Source: Monocercomonoides exilis
Taxonomy: Eukaryota; Preaxostyla; Oxymonadida; Polymastigidae
Direction: 5' to 3'
Length of the DNA: 64,000 nucleotides
Assembly (NCBI GenBank): GCA_001643675.2
Contig: LSRY02000021.1
Location: 1,343,047-1,407,046 of the forward strand
Positions 1 to 12,400 of this stretch are shown in pieces; the first letter of the stretch is position 1; each line of letters starts with the position of its first letter. The translations under genes and the position numbers were made by a program. The notes under the pieces are model-generated. The model ran no database searches, was not told the DNA's origin, and saw only the letters and a list, made by a program, of their open reading frames with translations.

Positions 1-355
1 GGAGCTTGTTGATATCCTCAGGATAGTCAAATAATATCTGTATTTTTCGAATCTCATTGATGCATTCTTTCAAATCTTTTATTGACTGATTGTTAATTGG
101 TGTTTCATCATCATTTCTCAAATTGTTATCGATAAATTCTTCATAGCAGTCTATTTGTTGTATTAACTTATCAGTAATCAGTCCTTGTCCAATTTCTTCC
201 ATTATCAAATCAGCTGTTTCCCTAATCCTATTCTGATCGTCTGGATTAAATAGTAAAAATGTTCTTTGCGTGCAGGCAATGATATTATCTGCCATTCGAA
301 GTGGCAGACGTAAGCTTATTTCATGTGCTTCTGAGATCATTTGCGTAATACTCAT
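1..355 (-). CDS. Hypothetical protein, truncated by window edge
   Basis: An open frame on the minus strand runs from an ATG at 355 to the left edge of the window without a stop (about 118 codons). The predicted N-terminus begins MSITQMISEAHEI and is rich in Ile, Asp, Asn and Glu, with a mainly helical look and no signal peptide or membrane segment. I do not recognise a family. An AT-rich stretch lies immediately upstream. The rest of the gene, including any introns, lies outside the window. It is kept because more than 110 stop-free codons with balanced composition stand out against the AT-rich surroundings. Confidence 0.55.
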   Translation of the reverse strand, partial: MSITQMISEAHEISLRLPLRMADNIIACTQRTFLLFNPDDQNRIRETADLIMEEIGQGLITDKLIQQIDCYEEFIDNNLRNDDETPINNQSIKDLKECINEIRKIQILFDYPEDINKL

Positions 356-1540
356 AATTGTAATGATGAATTTGTTGATAGAAAAAAATAAAAATTAACA
401 CCCATAAATAAATAAAATATTCTGATCAAAGAAATTAATTATACCATAAATTAATAATTTTTTTATGAAAAAAATCAATTTTGAAAGATATTAACTTATT
501 TCTAAATTAAATTTGCAAGGAATGTCAGAATTCTATCCGTGAAATGTGATGACAAAATATTTGTTAAAAAAACAAGCTTTCCAAAGTAAAGAGAAAGAAA
601 GAAAAATATTAAAAAAATGAGAGAAGTGATTAGAACAATTTGCAGCAATGATTATTGAACCAATATTGGTTGTTTTGTTGTTGAATGTACCAAAAGTCTC
701 CATTATTGTTTCAAATCGGTTGAGAACACGAATGAAAGAGGATGAAGACCAGAAATAATTTTACAAAATATGGCAATTTATTTTTTTTTCTTTATTTTAT
801 TTATTTTTTTTTTATTTTATTTATTTATTTATTTTATTTATTTATTTATTTTTTTTGATAACTTCCTTTTGTTTAATTGTCAAATTAAATAAAAATTTCA
901 TCAAATTTCTGTTTTCACTCAGAAGTTTCACTAAAATGGAAACAAAACCTTAACATTGTTATTATTATCATTGTAGTGAAGTTACGTAAGTGTGAACAGA
1001 AATGTGATGAAAACATGGGGGAAAATACGGACTTTCAAACTTTTTATGCACAAAACATGAAACAATCTTTTCTCTCAAAGCTTTACACATCTTTCTCAGA
1101 TTTCAAAATAAATTGGATTTTCATATCAGTCCACAAACTTCATTGATACCATGTAATAAAGTTCTGTCACATCCCACAAATGTCAGAAAACGATCCCATT
1201 TTCGTTGCATTTTTCAATCACAAAAAGCTCATCTTTGGTGCATAATTTGTCAATGAAATGTTTGAAATCAAATATTGTGCCCCATGTATTAAAATTTCAA
1301 TTTTTGACAAATAGTAAAAATCTCGCAAGTCTTTTTATCACTGCTTTGAAATTCTCTTGTCATGTTAGAGATGTCAAATTTCAATTTGAAGTTCGGATGA
1401 TGAAGGAAATCAAAAATATTACACAGAGAAGTGAGGTGCTTCTGCGCAGATGGCTTGCTTCTTCAACGAAAAGCAATGCAAGGCTTTGGTGAAAAAGCAA
1501 TTATGAAACAACATTTGTTGAAACCAGATGGCATTTCCTT
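356..1540. other. AT-rich intergenic DNA
   Basis: No supported gene. Low-complexity T/A runs occupy about 780-860, followed by the hairpin repeat at 862-1001. A 95-codon plus-strand frame at 1205-1492 has no recognisable features and is not called. Confidence 0.6.
862..1001. repeat. Dispersed hairpin repeat, copy 1
   Basis: Bases 862-900 closely match 63861-63900 in direct orientation. They are followed by an imperfect inverted repeat (arms about 907-939 and 969-1001, loop about 29 bases). The second copy near the right edge also forms a hairpin, but with a different stem sequence. It may be a short MITE or another foldback repeat. Confidence 0.55.
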
Positions 1541-1605
1541 TAAACCTGTGTGACGTGATGAAGATTTTGTCTTCACGTCCGTCAGTTTTGATTTTTCACG
1601 TCAGT

Positions 1606-1607
<2 letters not shown>

Positions 1608-1654
<47 letters not shown>
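1608..1654. repeat. Poly-T tract (47 T)
   Basis: A homopolymer of 47 T lies just inside the left end of the 1541-4591 element. Its length is likely to be unstable or affected by sequencing. Confidence 0.9.
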
Positions 1655-2310
1655 CGTTGATTTAACATTCTCGATAAAATTTTCCATTAGCAATTGTTCT
1701 TTTTCAATTTTAAATAAATATTCACATAACTGGTTAAAAAAATAGTTCTCGTAACTATCCCTTAATTATTTTATTAATTTTTGATATGAATGAATTATGC
1801 TAAAGAAAGAAACATCAGGAATATTCTGCCAGACAATCTTCATATTGTGTACGCATGCTTATTCATGTTTATGCACATAAGTTCTATTTGGCTTAACAGA
1901 ATGTATTTATGTTTGTGGTATGTTTTTTCTTTTTGAAATTATTTTCTTTATAATTAAACTTTATGTGATATTTCTGATGCACTTCACATTAATCTTTTTG
2001 TGTCGGATTGAGGATTTGAAGCAGACACATTATTCCTCTTTTTATAAATTTTTATTGGGATTTTTTTTTTTTTTTGATTCGAATTTATAATATATATTTT
2101 ACCATGGAATTCTCTTTTTCATCTTCTCCTCCACCTTTGTTATATCATTCTTCATCTCAGTAGCTTCCTCATCATTTTTTACACAGCAAACACTTCCACA
2201 AAACACGCTCTTCATCAAATGGATATGTGAAACAAATTGGAACTGAATTCTAGCAAGAAACACATGAAAAACTGACTTCGTTTGATCAGAACAGTCATCG
2301 CTTTGAATAA

Positions 2311-2991
2311 TGTGAATGGGATGATTCAAATGGAGGATCAAGTGATGGAACAGCGCTTTATGTTAACAGAACAAATGCAAATCTCTCAATCAATTCTTCT
2401 TCATTTCATTCATCAATATCTTCTTCACCAGATCCATCTGCCTCTTCTGCTCTCTTTCAACAGACCCAGGGTTCCCTCACAGTCTCTGTAATCTCCATCG
2501 CTCACAACTCCTCAAATCCAATCACACCCATCCTCTTCCACCTCTCCGAAAACTCCCCTTCCCTCTACCTCAGCACGACCACCATCACCGGAAAAACACC
2601 ATCTTCTTCATCAATCACAACCCCCCTCTTCTTCCTGGCTGCTGGCTCCCTCGCCCTCAACCACACAGCAATCACCAGTCTCGCCCTCAACAGTCAAAGC
2701 ATCTTCCACCTCACCTCCCTCACAACACCCCTCACCCTCAACTCCTCCAACATCACCGATATCACCTCCACTGCCTCCCCCACCAGCTGTGTCCTCTCCT
2801 CTGCCACCTCCCCTGCCCTCTCCCTCTCCCTCACAAACTGCACCATCACCAGCATCGACTCAGCTCCACAACACCAACAGAGTGCCACAAATAGCTGGTG
2901 CATGTTATTCGCCTCATCTATTTCTGCCTGCATGCTTTTTATTTTAAAGCTCAAACAAAGCAAGGTGCGGTGTGAGCGAAGAAGAATTTAA
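2311..2991 (+). pseudogene. Surface beta-helix protein fragment carried by transposon
   Basis: A plus-strand frame of 226 codons opens after a TAA at 2308-2310 and ends at the TAA at 2989-2991. It has no obvious initiator near its beginning. The translation is very rich in Ser, Thr, Leu and Asn, with short beta-strand-like units such as ALYVNRTNANLSINSSSF and LTLNSSNITDI. These resemble the repeats in the giant surface proteins at 6490-14343 and 54256-62100, for example their segments of Ser/Leu-rich strands followed by an N-glycosylation sequon. It lacks a signal peptide, a membrane segment and the kinase-like tail, so I read it as a captured internal fragment. It is not one of the closest copies of the window's other surface genes. 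Relationship by style is clear; orthology is not. Confidence 0.6.
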
Positions 2992-4591
2992 GAATTAGAA
3001 AGAGAGAAAAATTAAACCTCAGCTATTGGATAGGGTGGATGAACATGAAAGGAAAACCCAAATGAAACCTGTATCAAGTTGATCAAGGAAGAGCTTTCTG
3101 CGGGGATGATGGGAAAAAGAATGATACAAATGATATTTTAAAAGAAAGAAGAAGAGAATTGAAATAAGGAGAAAAGATACAAAAGAAGATGAATGAATAA
3201 GCCAAATGGCTGTTTCATTTCGCAAGCTTTAAATGATTTATTGGTTAATAAAAACAATTAAATAAAATGTGTTAATTTTTTTTTAATTTTCAAGATGAAT
3301 TACAAAGTATTATTTAATTAAAATAATAAAAAATCAAAAGGCTTTCAAAATATCATCTGTATATTTCTCGGGTTTGATGTGAGATATTGAAGAAAAAATA
3401 TAAAAAATTTAATGAGCATAAGCTTAAAATAATAAATAAACTTATTCAACAATGAATCCACTTTCATAACTTCCAAGAAAAATCACGAAACAAAAAATAT
3501 TACATTCATTCGAACAATGATTCGTCCCTTCCTTTTCATTGTGCAAAGAAAAAAAGAATCTAGCATTGTTATGAAAGTCTTTTGTGATTATCTTCATTCA
3601 ATGCAAAAATCAAATTAAAAATTTTTGATCATCTTTCAATTCTTCCAGCTGTTAATAACTCGTCCATTTCGCAATCCTCATCCTCAAGAACATTTGTTGA
3701 ATGTTTGCACCATCAAAAATTTTTTTTCTATCACTCGTTTTTGAAGAACAATTTTTCAGTCGTAATGTTCAGTTGGTTTTTTTTTGAAAAATTGATCCCA
3801 ATTTTTCAAGAGATAAAGATGAAGAAAGCTAACGATCCAAATTGATTGAAGATATTGATATCCGCTTATCAACGTTGTCGGGAAAAAAAGATGAATGGGA
3901 AAAAAAAACGAAAATAACATTTTTTGAAGAGGAATTTGTCGAAGCCGAATCTTCAATATATTTGAAAGTTAAAACAATGAAAAGAAAACTTTATGATGAC
4001 TGGCTTTGGTCATTTTTGTGAATTTTGTGAGCTTGTCAATAAAAAAATTGTTCAATGAAATTTCTCTTTTGAAACAAACCATTTTCCGATGTTATTTCAA
4101 TCTGGATGAATTGTTAAATTTCCTTGAAATCAAGTTTTCTTTGTGTGTTCTTGCTGCACGTGTTCAATATTGATTTGTTCCATAATAATTTGATTAAAGC
4201 GTTAAAAAACTTCATCGCACGATTCTATTTCACCTTCAGCAAAGCAAAATGCAACTTTTTCACCAATTAGTATTTATTTCTAATTTTTGTCCAACATTGA
4301 AATGCAGACTTGCCTTGACGGTCATGACCGTCACCGACGATCTAAAATTCCTTTTTTGCCTATTCGTCAGTATCCCATTGTAAATTTTTTTTTGCAAAGT
4401 GAGAAAAAAATGTTTTTTGATTTTCTTATTATAAATAATAATTTATAATAATTAATTAAAATAAATTATTTGATTTTTTTGAGTTTCAGCGAATAATTTT
4501 AAAAAAAAAATATTAGTGACGTGAATATTTCAGATGAGTCCGTCAGAATTGAAATTTTTCACGTCAATGGTCATTACGTCACACAGGTTTA

Positions 4592-5069
4592 ATTTCCTTT
4601 TTAATATTTGTTGTTTTGTTTGAAAGTATTGTAATTTTTATTTTTGTTTTTGTTTATTTCTTTATTTAATTCATTATTTTTTTTTATGCAGAAAAAATGG
4701 TTGTTTTAAAAAAAATTCTTTTTGTTAAATTTTTAAATTAAATAAAGTCGATTATTTTCTCAAATCTCAATCGACGCTCAAGAAAATCACTGAAATAACA
4801 ATTATAACTTGATAATACTATTACACACATTCTTGTTCAAATACATGAGTGGAAACAAAAATTTGATAAAAATATAAAATTTATGTTTTATTTGAGAATA
4901 AAACTAAAGAAAATTAAAAAAAAAAATCACACAGATATTATTTCTTTTTCTTGTGCAGTGGAATTATTTAACAAGTCTGTCAAAAAATCGTAAAAAAAAA
5001 AACATCAGGTGTCAGTTAGTCACTCAGTGTTTTTTTGCATTTTGTATTAAAAATTATCATTTTTTTAAG
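4592..5069. other. AT-rich spacer
   Basis: Between the 3-kb element and the left duplication arm there are only A/T-rich runs. I see no gene or RNA. Confidence 0.6.
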
Positions 5070-6489
5070 AAAATCTTTTGGAGTAATTTCTGAAATTAGA
5101 GAAGGAACCATCTGTTTGACTGATAAATAATTTGAATCAATCACGAACCGTTATTCCATTAATTTTTTATAAAGAATTCAGAAAAGACCAATTTGGTGCG
5201 ATAGAAGAGTTGATGTTCATCATTCATTCAGAAGTGCCTCGTAAAGAGCAATTAGGGTGATGTCTTTATTGGTAGCATGGAATACGAGAAGCTGCGATAT
5301 CTTCAAACCGGGAAAATGCTTTGAATATTCGGTTTTTAAAAAAATCTCATGATTTTCCTCCCCCAAAACATAAAAATAAAAATGGTAATTATTCACTTTC
5401 CAGAGTTTGTTTTTTCCTTTTGCTTTGTGATTTCATTTCATTTCTTTTCTTTTCTTTTTTAAACAATTGAAATATGGAAACCCCCCGCTATCTGAAAAAC
5501 AAGACATGAAAATAGGCCCATTGCTGGGACTAAAAATGGGCAAATGAAAGCATTCTTGTTGTGAAAAGACAAAAAGAAAATATGCTGACGATATTCTTTT
5601 TCACTCGACACATGTGCATCTTCTGGACAGATTATCACTTTTTGTTATTGTGATCAGCAGGCATTTGTGTCCTTGCAACATCTTTGTCGATAAATCAAAA
5701 CAGATTGTCCTCGCATTTGGCATGCACAAAATAAGGAAAGCGTGTGCACTCTCCAAAGCGCCCGTTTTCCGAGTTGGAGCACAAACAAGAGCAGATAGGC
5801 ATCGTCTGGGTTTCTGATTTTATTGCTGTCTGGAGAGGCGAAGGATTCAGGGGTGGGGGTGGGTGAAAGAATGCTTCTGTGATGAGAACGCTGCCATCAA
5901 GCGAGATGCGCTTGTTGGAGCTGGAAGCATATTGCTCTTTGAATCGAGATTTTGGAACAGATTCCATTTCTTCGGGTCTTTGAAGGCACATGCACATTAA
6001 AGCTATTTATTATTTTCACAACAGCCTTGAAATGGATCGAAGCTTCTGTCAAAGAACTGGTGAAAAGAAAAGAAAAGAAAGGAGAGAAATGGAAAGAATT
6101 CTGCGTATTTGTTGATTGCCATGAATAAAAAAATAAAATAAAATAAAATAATAAATATTTTTGCAGCATCTGCGCAGCTGCACCCGATCAAAAACGAAAG
6201 TCTGGCCAGCAAAACAAGATTACAAAACATACGAAAAGGCACGGTGATTGTGAGATCACACATTGCTTGGATGGAGGTGCGCAGAAGCGAAGTGGCAATG
6301 CTGCTGGCTTGGAAACGCAACACAAACACCAAAAACTTGAATAGCTGAGAATGCTGCAAAAGCAATTGTCATTGATATTTCTTTCTTTTTTTTCTTTCTC
6401 CCCTTTTTTCTTCATTGCGCGATGCAAGCCAGACGGTGGGTGGTGCACAGGCACACAGACACACAGGCTCAAATGCTGGAGGGAGCCAG
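5070..6489. other. Conserved 3' flank of the surface gene
   Basis: This 1.4-kb flank downstream of the minus-strand surface gene is duplicated at 62101-63522. It contains a 100-codon minus-strand frame (5695-5997) that starts with ATG and is identical in the other arm. Because all DNA here is nearly identical between arms, that is not evidence of coding. No family is recognised. Confidence 0.4.
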
Positions 6490-9400
6490 TCAAAACGAGG
6501 TGAGCGTCTCTGAGACAGCGGAAGCAGGCAAAGCGGAGGGAGGGGGGATGCCTGTGGCATCGACGAGGTCGATTGCGTCAGAGGCTGTGAGCATGGCAGA
6601 GGCAGGCGGAAACAGCGCGATGAACGCTTTCTTGAGCTCCTGGAGCGTGGGCCTGCTGTGGGGCTGCTGCGACATTGCGGCGCATGCTGTCTGGCCGAGC
6701 GAAATGCCCTCGCAGCTGCACAGTGTTGGCCTCTCCCCGTTCGCAATCTTCTGCCCGGCAGCTTCTGCTTCGTATTCCCCAAACGGGATCTGCAGCGTCA
6801 GGCACTCCCACACCATCATCCCGATCGAAAACACCACCGTCTTCTTTGTTGCGTGCCCCTTTGCGCCGCTCAGCAGCTCCGGCGCCTTCCACCGCATGCA
6901 CTCCTTCCTGAAATCATCTTCATCCTCAAACGCCGATGAGGGCGGAGGCGATCCTCTGCCGTTCCCATTCGCACACGAGCAATCAGAGGAAGAGGTGGCA
7001 ATAGTTGTGGTTGATGAGATGGACGAAGAGTCAGAATCATCTGAGGAGCAGTCGGAGTGGAGCGCAATGCAGATGACCATGTGTTCCGAGAACAGCACAA
7101 TGTGCGGACTCAGATTGGCCAACGATTGGAGCGGGTTGTTCATTTCGTCGAAGGAGTGGAGCGCAAGATTTGCCACCCAGAACAGGATCTGAGCAGCTGT
7201 TTGCTCTCTTTCCTGCAGAGTTCCAATTGCCATCTCCTTTGTCTTGTTCCTCCCGTGAAGCAGCATGAACATCGAATCCCTCAGATCCACAATCAGCTTT
7301 TCGTGAGGCGATGAACAGGCCATTGCATCCACCAGATTCGACATCGACGAGGTGGTGGGGCACAGATCCTCTCCCCGAACAAAAGTGGATTCAGTGTCTG
7401 AAGTGTCTGTGGTTGAAGTGGATGAAATGGATGGTGATGGTGTTCGCTTTCTGGTCTCTTCCTCCTCCTCTTCTTTCTCATCCACCTTCTCCAGCATCCA
7501 TTCTGGGATCTTGTCTGAATCCCTTCCCAAAATATATTCAGTTGATCCACTCTCAGAAAGAAGGTGCTCTGATGACTCCGAGTGTCCCAAACTTTTCTCA
7601 TACACCCTCTTCTTCATCCTCTCTTCGTTCTTCTTCTCTGCCTCCCTCTCAGCTCTCCTCCACTGCTCTTCAGGCGACATCTCCATTGTCACCATCTCAA
7701 TCAATTTCGGATCTTTTCTCACTGTATCATTCACAATCTCCCTCAGATCTTTCGCTTCATTCTTGACCTTTCTCCATCGAATTGTCACAACAATCGATAC
7801 AATCAGAACAATCACAAGAATAACTGCCATGATTATAACAATAATCGGCCATATAGATTTTTCTTTCTTTCCTCCTTCAACAATCTTTTCATCTCCTTTT
7901 GGTTCAGATTCACTTTTGTTCTTCAGAACAAAAGATTCTGTGGAAGATGGATTAGAAACATTTCCAAACAATATGCACACAGCCACTTCTGCTTCTGTTG
8001 GAGCAGAGCTTACCAAAGACGAACCTATCTTGCCCTGGACTTCTTCCTCAGAAACAAACTCATCTTCCGCAAAAGCGTGAGTCTCGATTGAGCTGACATT
8101 GTTTATTTTTGACACAATCTGGAATCCCAGATTGCATGGCAGAAGAAGCGTCCCTCTGAAAGTCAGTTCAACAGTATCTTCTTTTTGAGTTGTTTCAACT
8201 GACTTCAGCGTTGGAATGAAGAACTCGGATGATCTTTCAGCAGCAATCCCCAACAGCTTGCATCCTTCATTCAAAATCCAAAGTGAAGTATTTCTTTCCC
8301 ATCCATCTCCTCCTTTCAAATCAACAACATTGAGTGTTCCGCTGCCTGTGCAGAATACATTTCTTCTTGCAGACCTGTATCTTTCGATTCTTTTGCTGTT
8401 ATTCTCAAACAAGCAGCTTTCGATAACAGCACTTCCACCACTGATCGACAGCCCGCCTTTTGAAGAGTTTGTGATCGATGTGTCCTTCATCTCCAGCAAC
8501 CCTTCACACACATCAACAACCGATCCAGTCCATTTGCACACATCCTCATCTGCTCCATTCTTTTCGCTCTGATGCTCATCCTCACATCCAATCAGTTCGC
8601 ATGACTGCAGAGACAGAGATGCCCCAGATGATATTTCCACCAAGCTCCCTTTCTCTGAAGGTGTGAAGCATCTTTCAAACGAACAATTCAACAATTGGCT
8701 TCTTGTTTTTTCACACGCCGACTCAACCACATGGGAATTGCTGCTGCTGCTGCTGCTGCTGGTGATGTTTGAGAACGATGATATGCCCATCTGCAGAACA
8801 ACCCTTTCTCCAGCATCTTTCTCATTCACATGCTGATTCTTCCCCTTTGCCAGAGAAATAAAGTTTTCCCCACACAGCCGAATGTCAGATGCAGCCAGCT
8901 GCATGATGTTCACTGATGCACTCGACTCAACAATCATTGCAGTTGCAGTTGTTTTTATTGTGGATATCTCGATCTGGTTCAGAGTGGCAGCTGACCCACC
9001 CTTGAAGAGGAACAATGGCTGAGCTGTGCCCATCACACATATCGAGCTCTTCTCCATCTCAAACACTCCTCCTTCAACCACAATAACACTCGAATTGAGA
9101 GTAGACTCAACAGATGATGACTGCAGAGTGCAGCCTGAAAATGCCAACGATCCATTCAATTGCTTCATAATCGCTGTGTGCTCTGCTGAGAAATGCTCGT
9201 CAAACGAAAACAAGCAGTCTTCGACCAAACACTCGTTTTCAAACAACATGATCCACGATCCCTCAGACTCCTCTTCAATCGATGAATTGAAATGAATTGC
9301 TGATTGGTGTTTGGTGATCGACTTCAGCGTGAGATCGCTGACGACTGTCGGCTCAGCCACCACACTCGATGAGTCAACACATATCGCATTGAACAGCCCA

Positions 9401-12400
9401 GCCTGCACATGCCTCACTCCGTGTGACACGCTTCGACAAGGATTGTCCTGCTTCCCACACTGGTTGCTGTCTTCAGACTCCATCGACACAAACACCTGCG
9501 GCGTGTACAGAAATGTGATCAGCGGGATGAGATCGATGTCTGAATGTGCTGAGTCGCTCCCACAGATCGATGTGTTCATGCGCAGCGAGGGCTGCGAAAA
9601 GTCAAGAGCGAAAAGTGTTTCGTTGATCTGCTCACCGATCGAATGGCAGTTGATAAACACATCCTTCCCCATGAATGCACTGTTCATCATGAATTGAACA
9701 CTCGCAACGTGAAGAAGAAGCGGTTTGGAAGGGGTTTGAAAGGGAGCATCTGGATCGCAAAAGTCCAGCATCATCCCGCCTCCTCTCCCTGTGCTCTCAG
9801 AACAAGCACACAACACAAATGTGCAGTTTTTCACTCCCAGGCTCGACTCCTCATTCTTCATGTGCATCATCAGCCCTCCTCCTCTGTTGCTTTGCCGGCT
9901 GAGGCAGTTCCAGAACGTGCAGTTCTCCATTCCACACTTCAATCCAGCAAACTCATCCACACCCAAAAACACTGATCCTTCCTCAGTTCTCGACACATTC
10001 TCGACTGTGACAGATGTCATGTTCATTGATGGGCAATCCACTGGCAAATCGGGTGAATCTCCTAAAGCCAACTGATTTGAATGGAGTCCAGTGGGGAAAA
10101 CTGATATGAAACTGTCAGAAGAAACAGACGAATTGATGAACGATGTGTTGTGCATGTGCGCTGAATGGAAATTGGCTGACAGTCGCAGAAAAGGATTTGC
10201 CAGAGACAAAGTCGCAAGTGCACAGTGCTCCAGGGAGACATCCCCTTCCGCAATGTCAAGCACACACAAGGAAGAAGAAGAAGGAGACAAGGTGTCAGAT
10301 GGAATGAACCTGCAAAGAGAGAAAGACACCGAATACACAGAGCGGATGAATGATTTGTGGAACTCATATCTGCTCGGAAGATCGATTATTAGGTTTGAAA
10401 AGGAAGCATTCACCGAGTTGGAGATCAGCGAGCCATCATCCGAGGAATCTCCATCACCAGATACGAACAAGTGCACAGCCTCATCACCTCCTTCAACTGA
10501 AATCAAAGGCCGGTTTTCATCAGACGGTTTGGAAGGCAGCAAGGATACTGAATGTTTGAGTGAAGCTGATCCTTCCACTTTGATGATCGATTTCTCCAAA
10601 CCAACTGGAGAGAATCGCATTTTGATCATGTGGTCGATCGAGGAGCATGGCGCTTCTGAATATCCACATCCACTGAAGCCTCCTCCTTTCTCTTTCGAAA
10701 CAAACCCTTTCCCACTCCAATTTGACCACAAATACACAACAAGCGGGATCTCATATTCTTCTCCTGTTGTCATCCCTTCCCATCCACACAACTCATCCAG
10801 TGATTCCAACTCCTCTGAACTCATCTCCCATTTCAAATGATCCTTGTTCACAACTTCCCTCAAATCCCATCCTGAAACAAACAGATTCTTCCCTTTCCAG
10901 GCATTGCATCCCTCAAATGTCATTCCTTCCATCACAAATTTCTCTATTTCCTCTGGCAATGCAACAAACATTCCTCCTCCCATTCCCTTTCCTCCATCCT
11001 CAATATCCACTGACGGAACTTCACATTCAGACAAATTCACATTTTTCATTTCCAAACTCCCTCCACTTCCAATTAATATCATCATCCCTCCTCCTCTCAG
11101 TCCTTCTTCGTTTTTGCACTTTGATGATATGTTCGTGTTTTTGATCGATATGGTTCCTCCCCCACTCGTTTCCACTTTCACGCATCCTCCACTTCCTCCC
11201 TCGTTTGCCATCTCTGTCAATGTGCATCCCTCAACTGCCACTCGTGATGCTCCGTTCACATTGATTGGCGAAAGCTCAGCGAAAGTGATATCCTCAGAAA
11301 CAACCAATCCTGTGAGCTCCAATTCACCTCCACTCACATGAATTAACGAAAATGCCACAGAGCTCGCAAGAGTGTCAGCTGAAAATACAATCGAAATATT
11401 GCTCAAAGAGAGAAAGATTGATGACTGAATAATCGAAGATATTGAGGAAGGAAGAACACGAGGAAGAGCAAAAGAGAGAAAAGACAGAGAAAAGCTGCCA
11501 GAGCACTGAATAACATTGTGGCAGTCAGTGGAGATATTGTCAGTCAAGCCAACATTCACCAAGGGATATTGGCTCGAAGAAGATGATGCAGATGAAGAAG
11601 AAATTGATATTTGAGATGTTTGAAACAACGGCACAACAAACGGATTCTTGATCGATGCTGATGATATCACTTCCATCGCATTCACAAGCTCATTCACTCG
11701 CTCACGAACACAGAAGTCGATTGTTGAACAGCAGAAAACGGAATATCCGCAATGCGAATGATCTGCACCACTCCTTTCGTCAACTGATATGGGAGATTCA
11801 AAATCACACAAATACACACACAGCGGAATAACTGGCAACGATGTCCCATCCTCGCATCCACACAACTTCTCTTCATTATTCATGCAGTTTCCATCTTTGA
11901 AGAATCCAAAGGATGCTTGATCAATTATCTCTTCCAACAAAAGCCCGCTTCCACACTGAACAAACACATCACTTCCATGAAAAGCTCTGTTTGGGTTTTC
12001 TTCAGAAAATATCACAGATTCATAAATGGTGAAATCCGATTCAGTCGAATCAACATTTATGAACAACCCTCCTCCTCTCCCCTTTTCCTCAAGACTTCCT
12101 GCACAACATCCCTCAAACATTGTTGTTCCATTCACAATCAACTCTCCTTTCCATTCTCCTCTCATCCCCAGACCACCACCATCTTTTCCTGCTGACACAT
12201 TCTCAAAATGGCAGTTTTCAACAACAACACTCCCAGAGGATGCATCATTTCTCTCAATTATTCCTCCACTTCCTGATTCCCTTTGAATCGATGTGATGTT
12301 TGTGTTCACCACGTGCAACACCGATCCAGACTGATTCACATTGAATGAAATCAAACTGTCAGAAATGAAATTCATGTCAGAAATTCCAACTCCTGACAAT

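Larger units (their letters stand above)
1541..4591. mobile_element. Non-autonomous DNA transposon with 8-bp target duplication
   Basis: The left end TAAACCTGTGTGACG (1541-1555) is the exact reverse complement of the right end (4577-4591). The flanks carry the direct repeat ATTTCCTT at 1533-1540 and 4592-4599, an 8-bp target-site duplication. Subterminal sequences near both ends share a TCCGTCAG...TTTTTCACGTCA motif. No transposase is visible inside; the interior holds a surface-protein fragment (2311-2991), a 47-base T run and AT-rich DNA. An 8-bp duplication fits hAT- or Merlin-type mobilisation, but the ends differ from those of the Merlin element at 26255, so the superfamily is unassigned. 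Confidence 0.8.

Noticed and set aside
1205-1492. 95-codon frame in the AT-rich region
   Set aside because: No family features and no neighbouring coding signal.
6422-7192. 256-codon plus-strand frame (and 309-codon mirror at 61398-62327)
   Set aside because: Opposite strand of the GC-rich kinase-like tail; no domain and fully overlaps a well-supported gene.
10091-10840. 249-codon plus-strand frame
   Set aside because: Antisense to the giant surface gene and mirrored at 57759-58508 for the same reason; its composition is that of a complement shadow.
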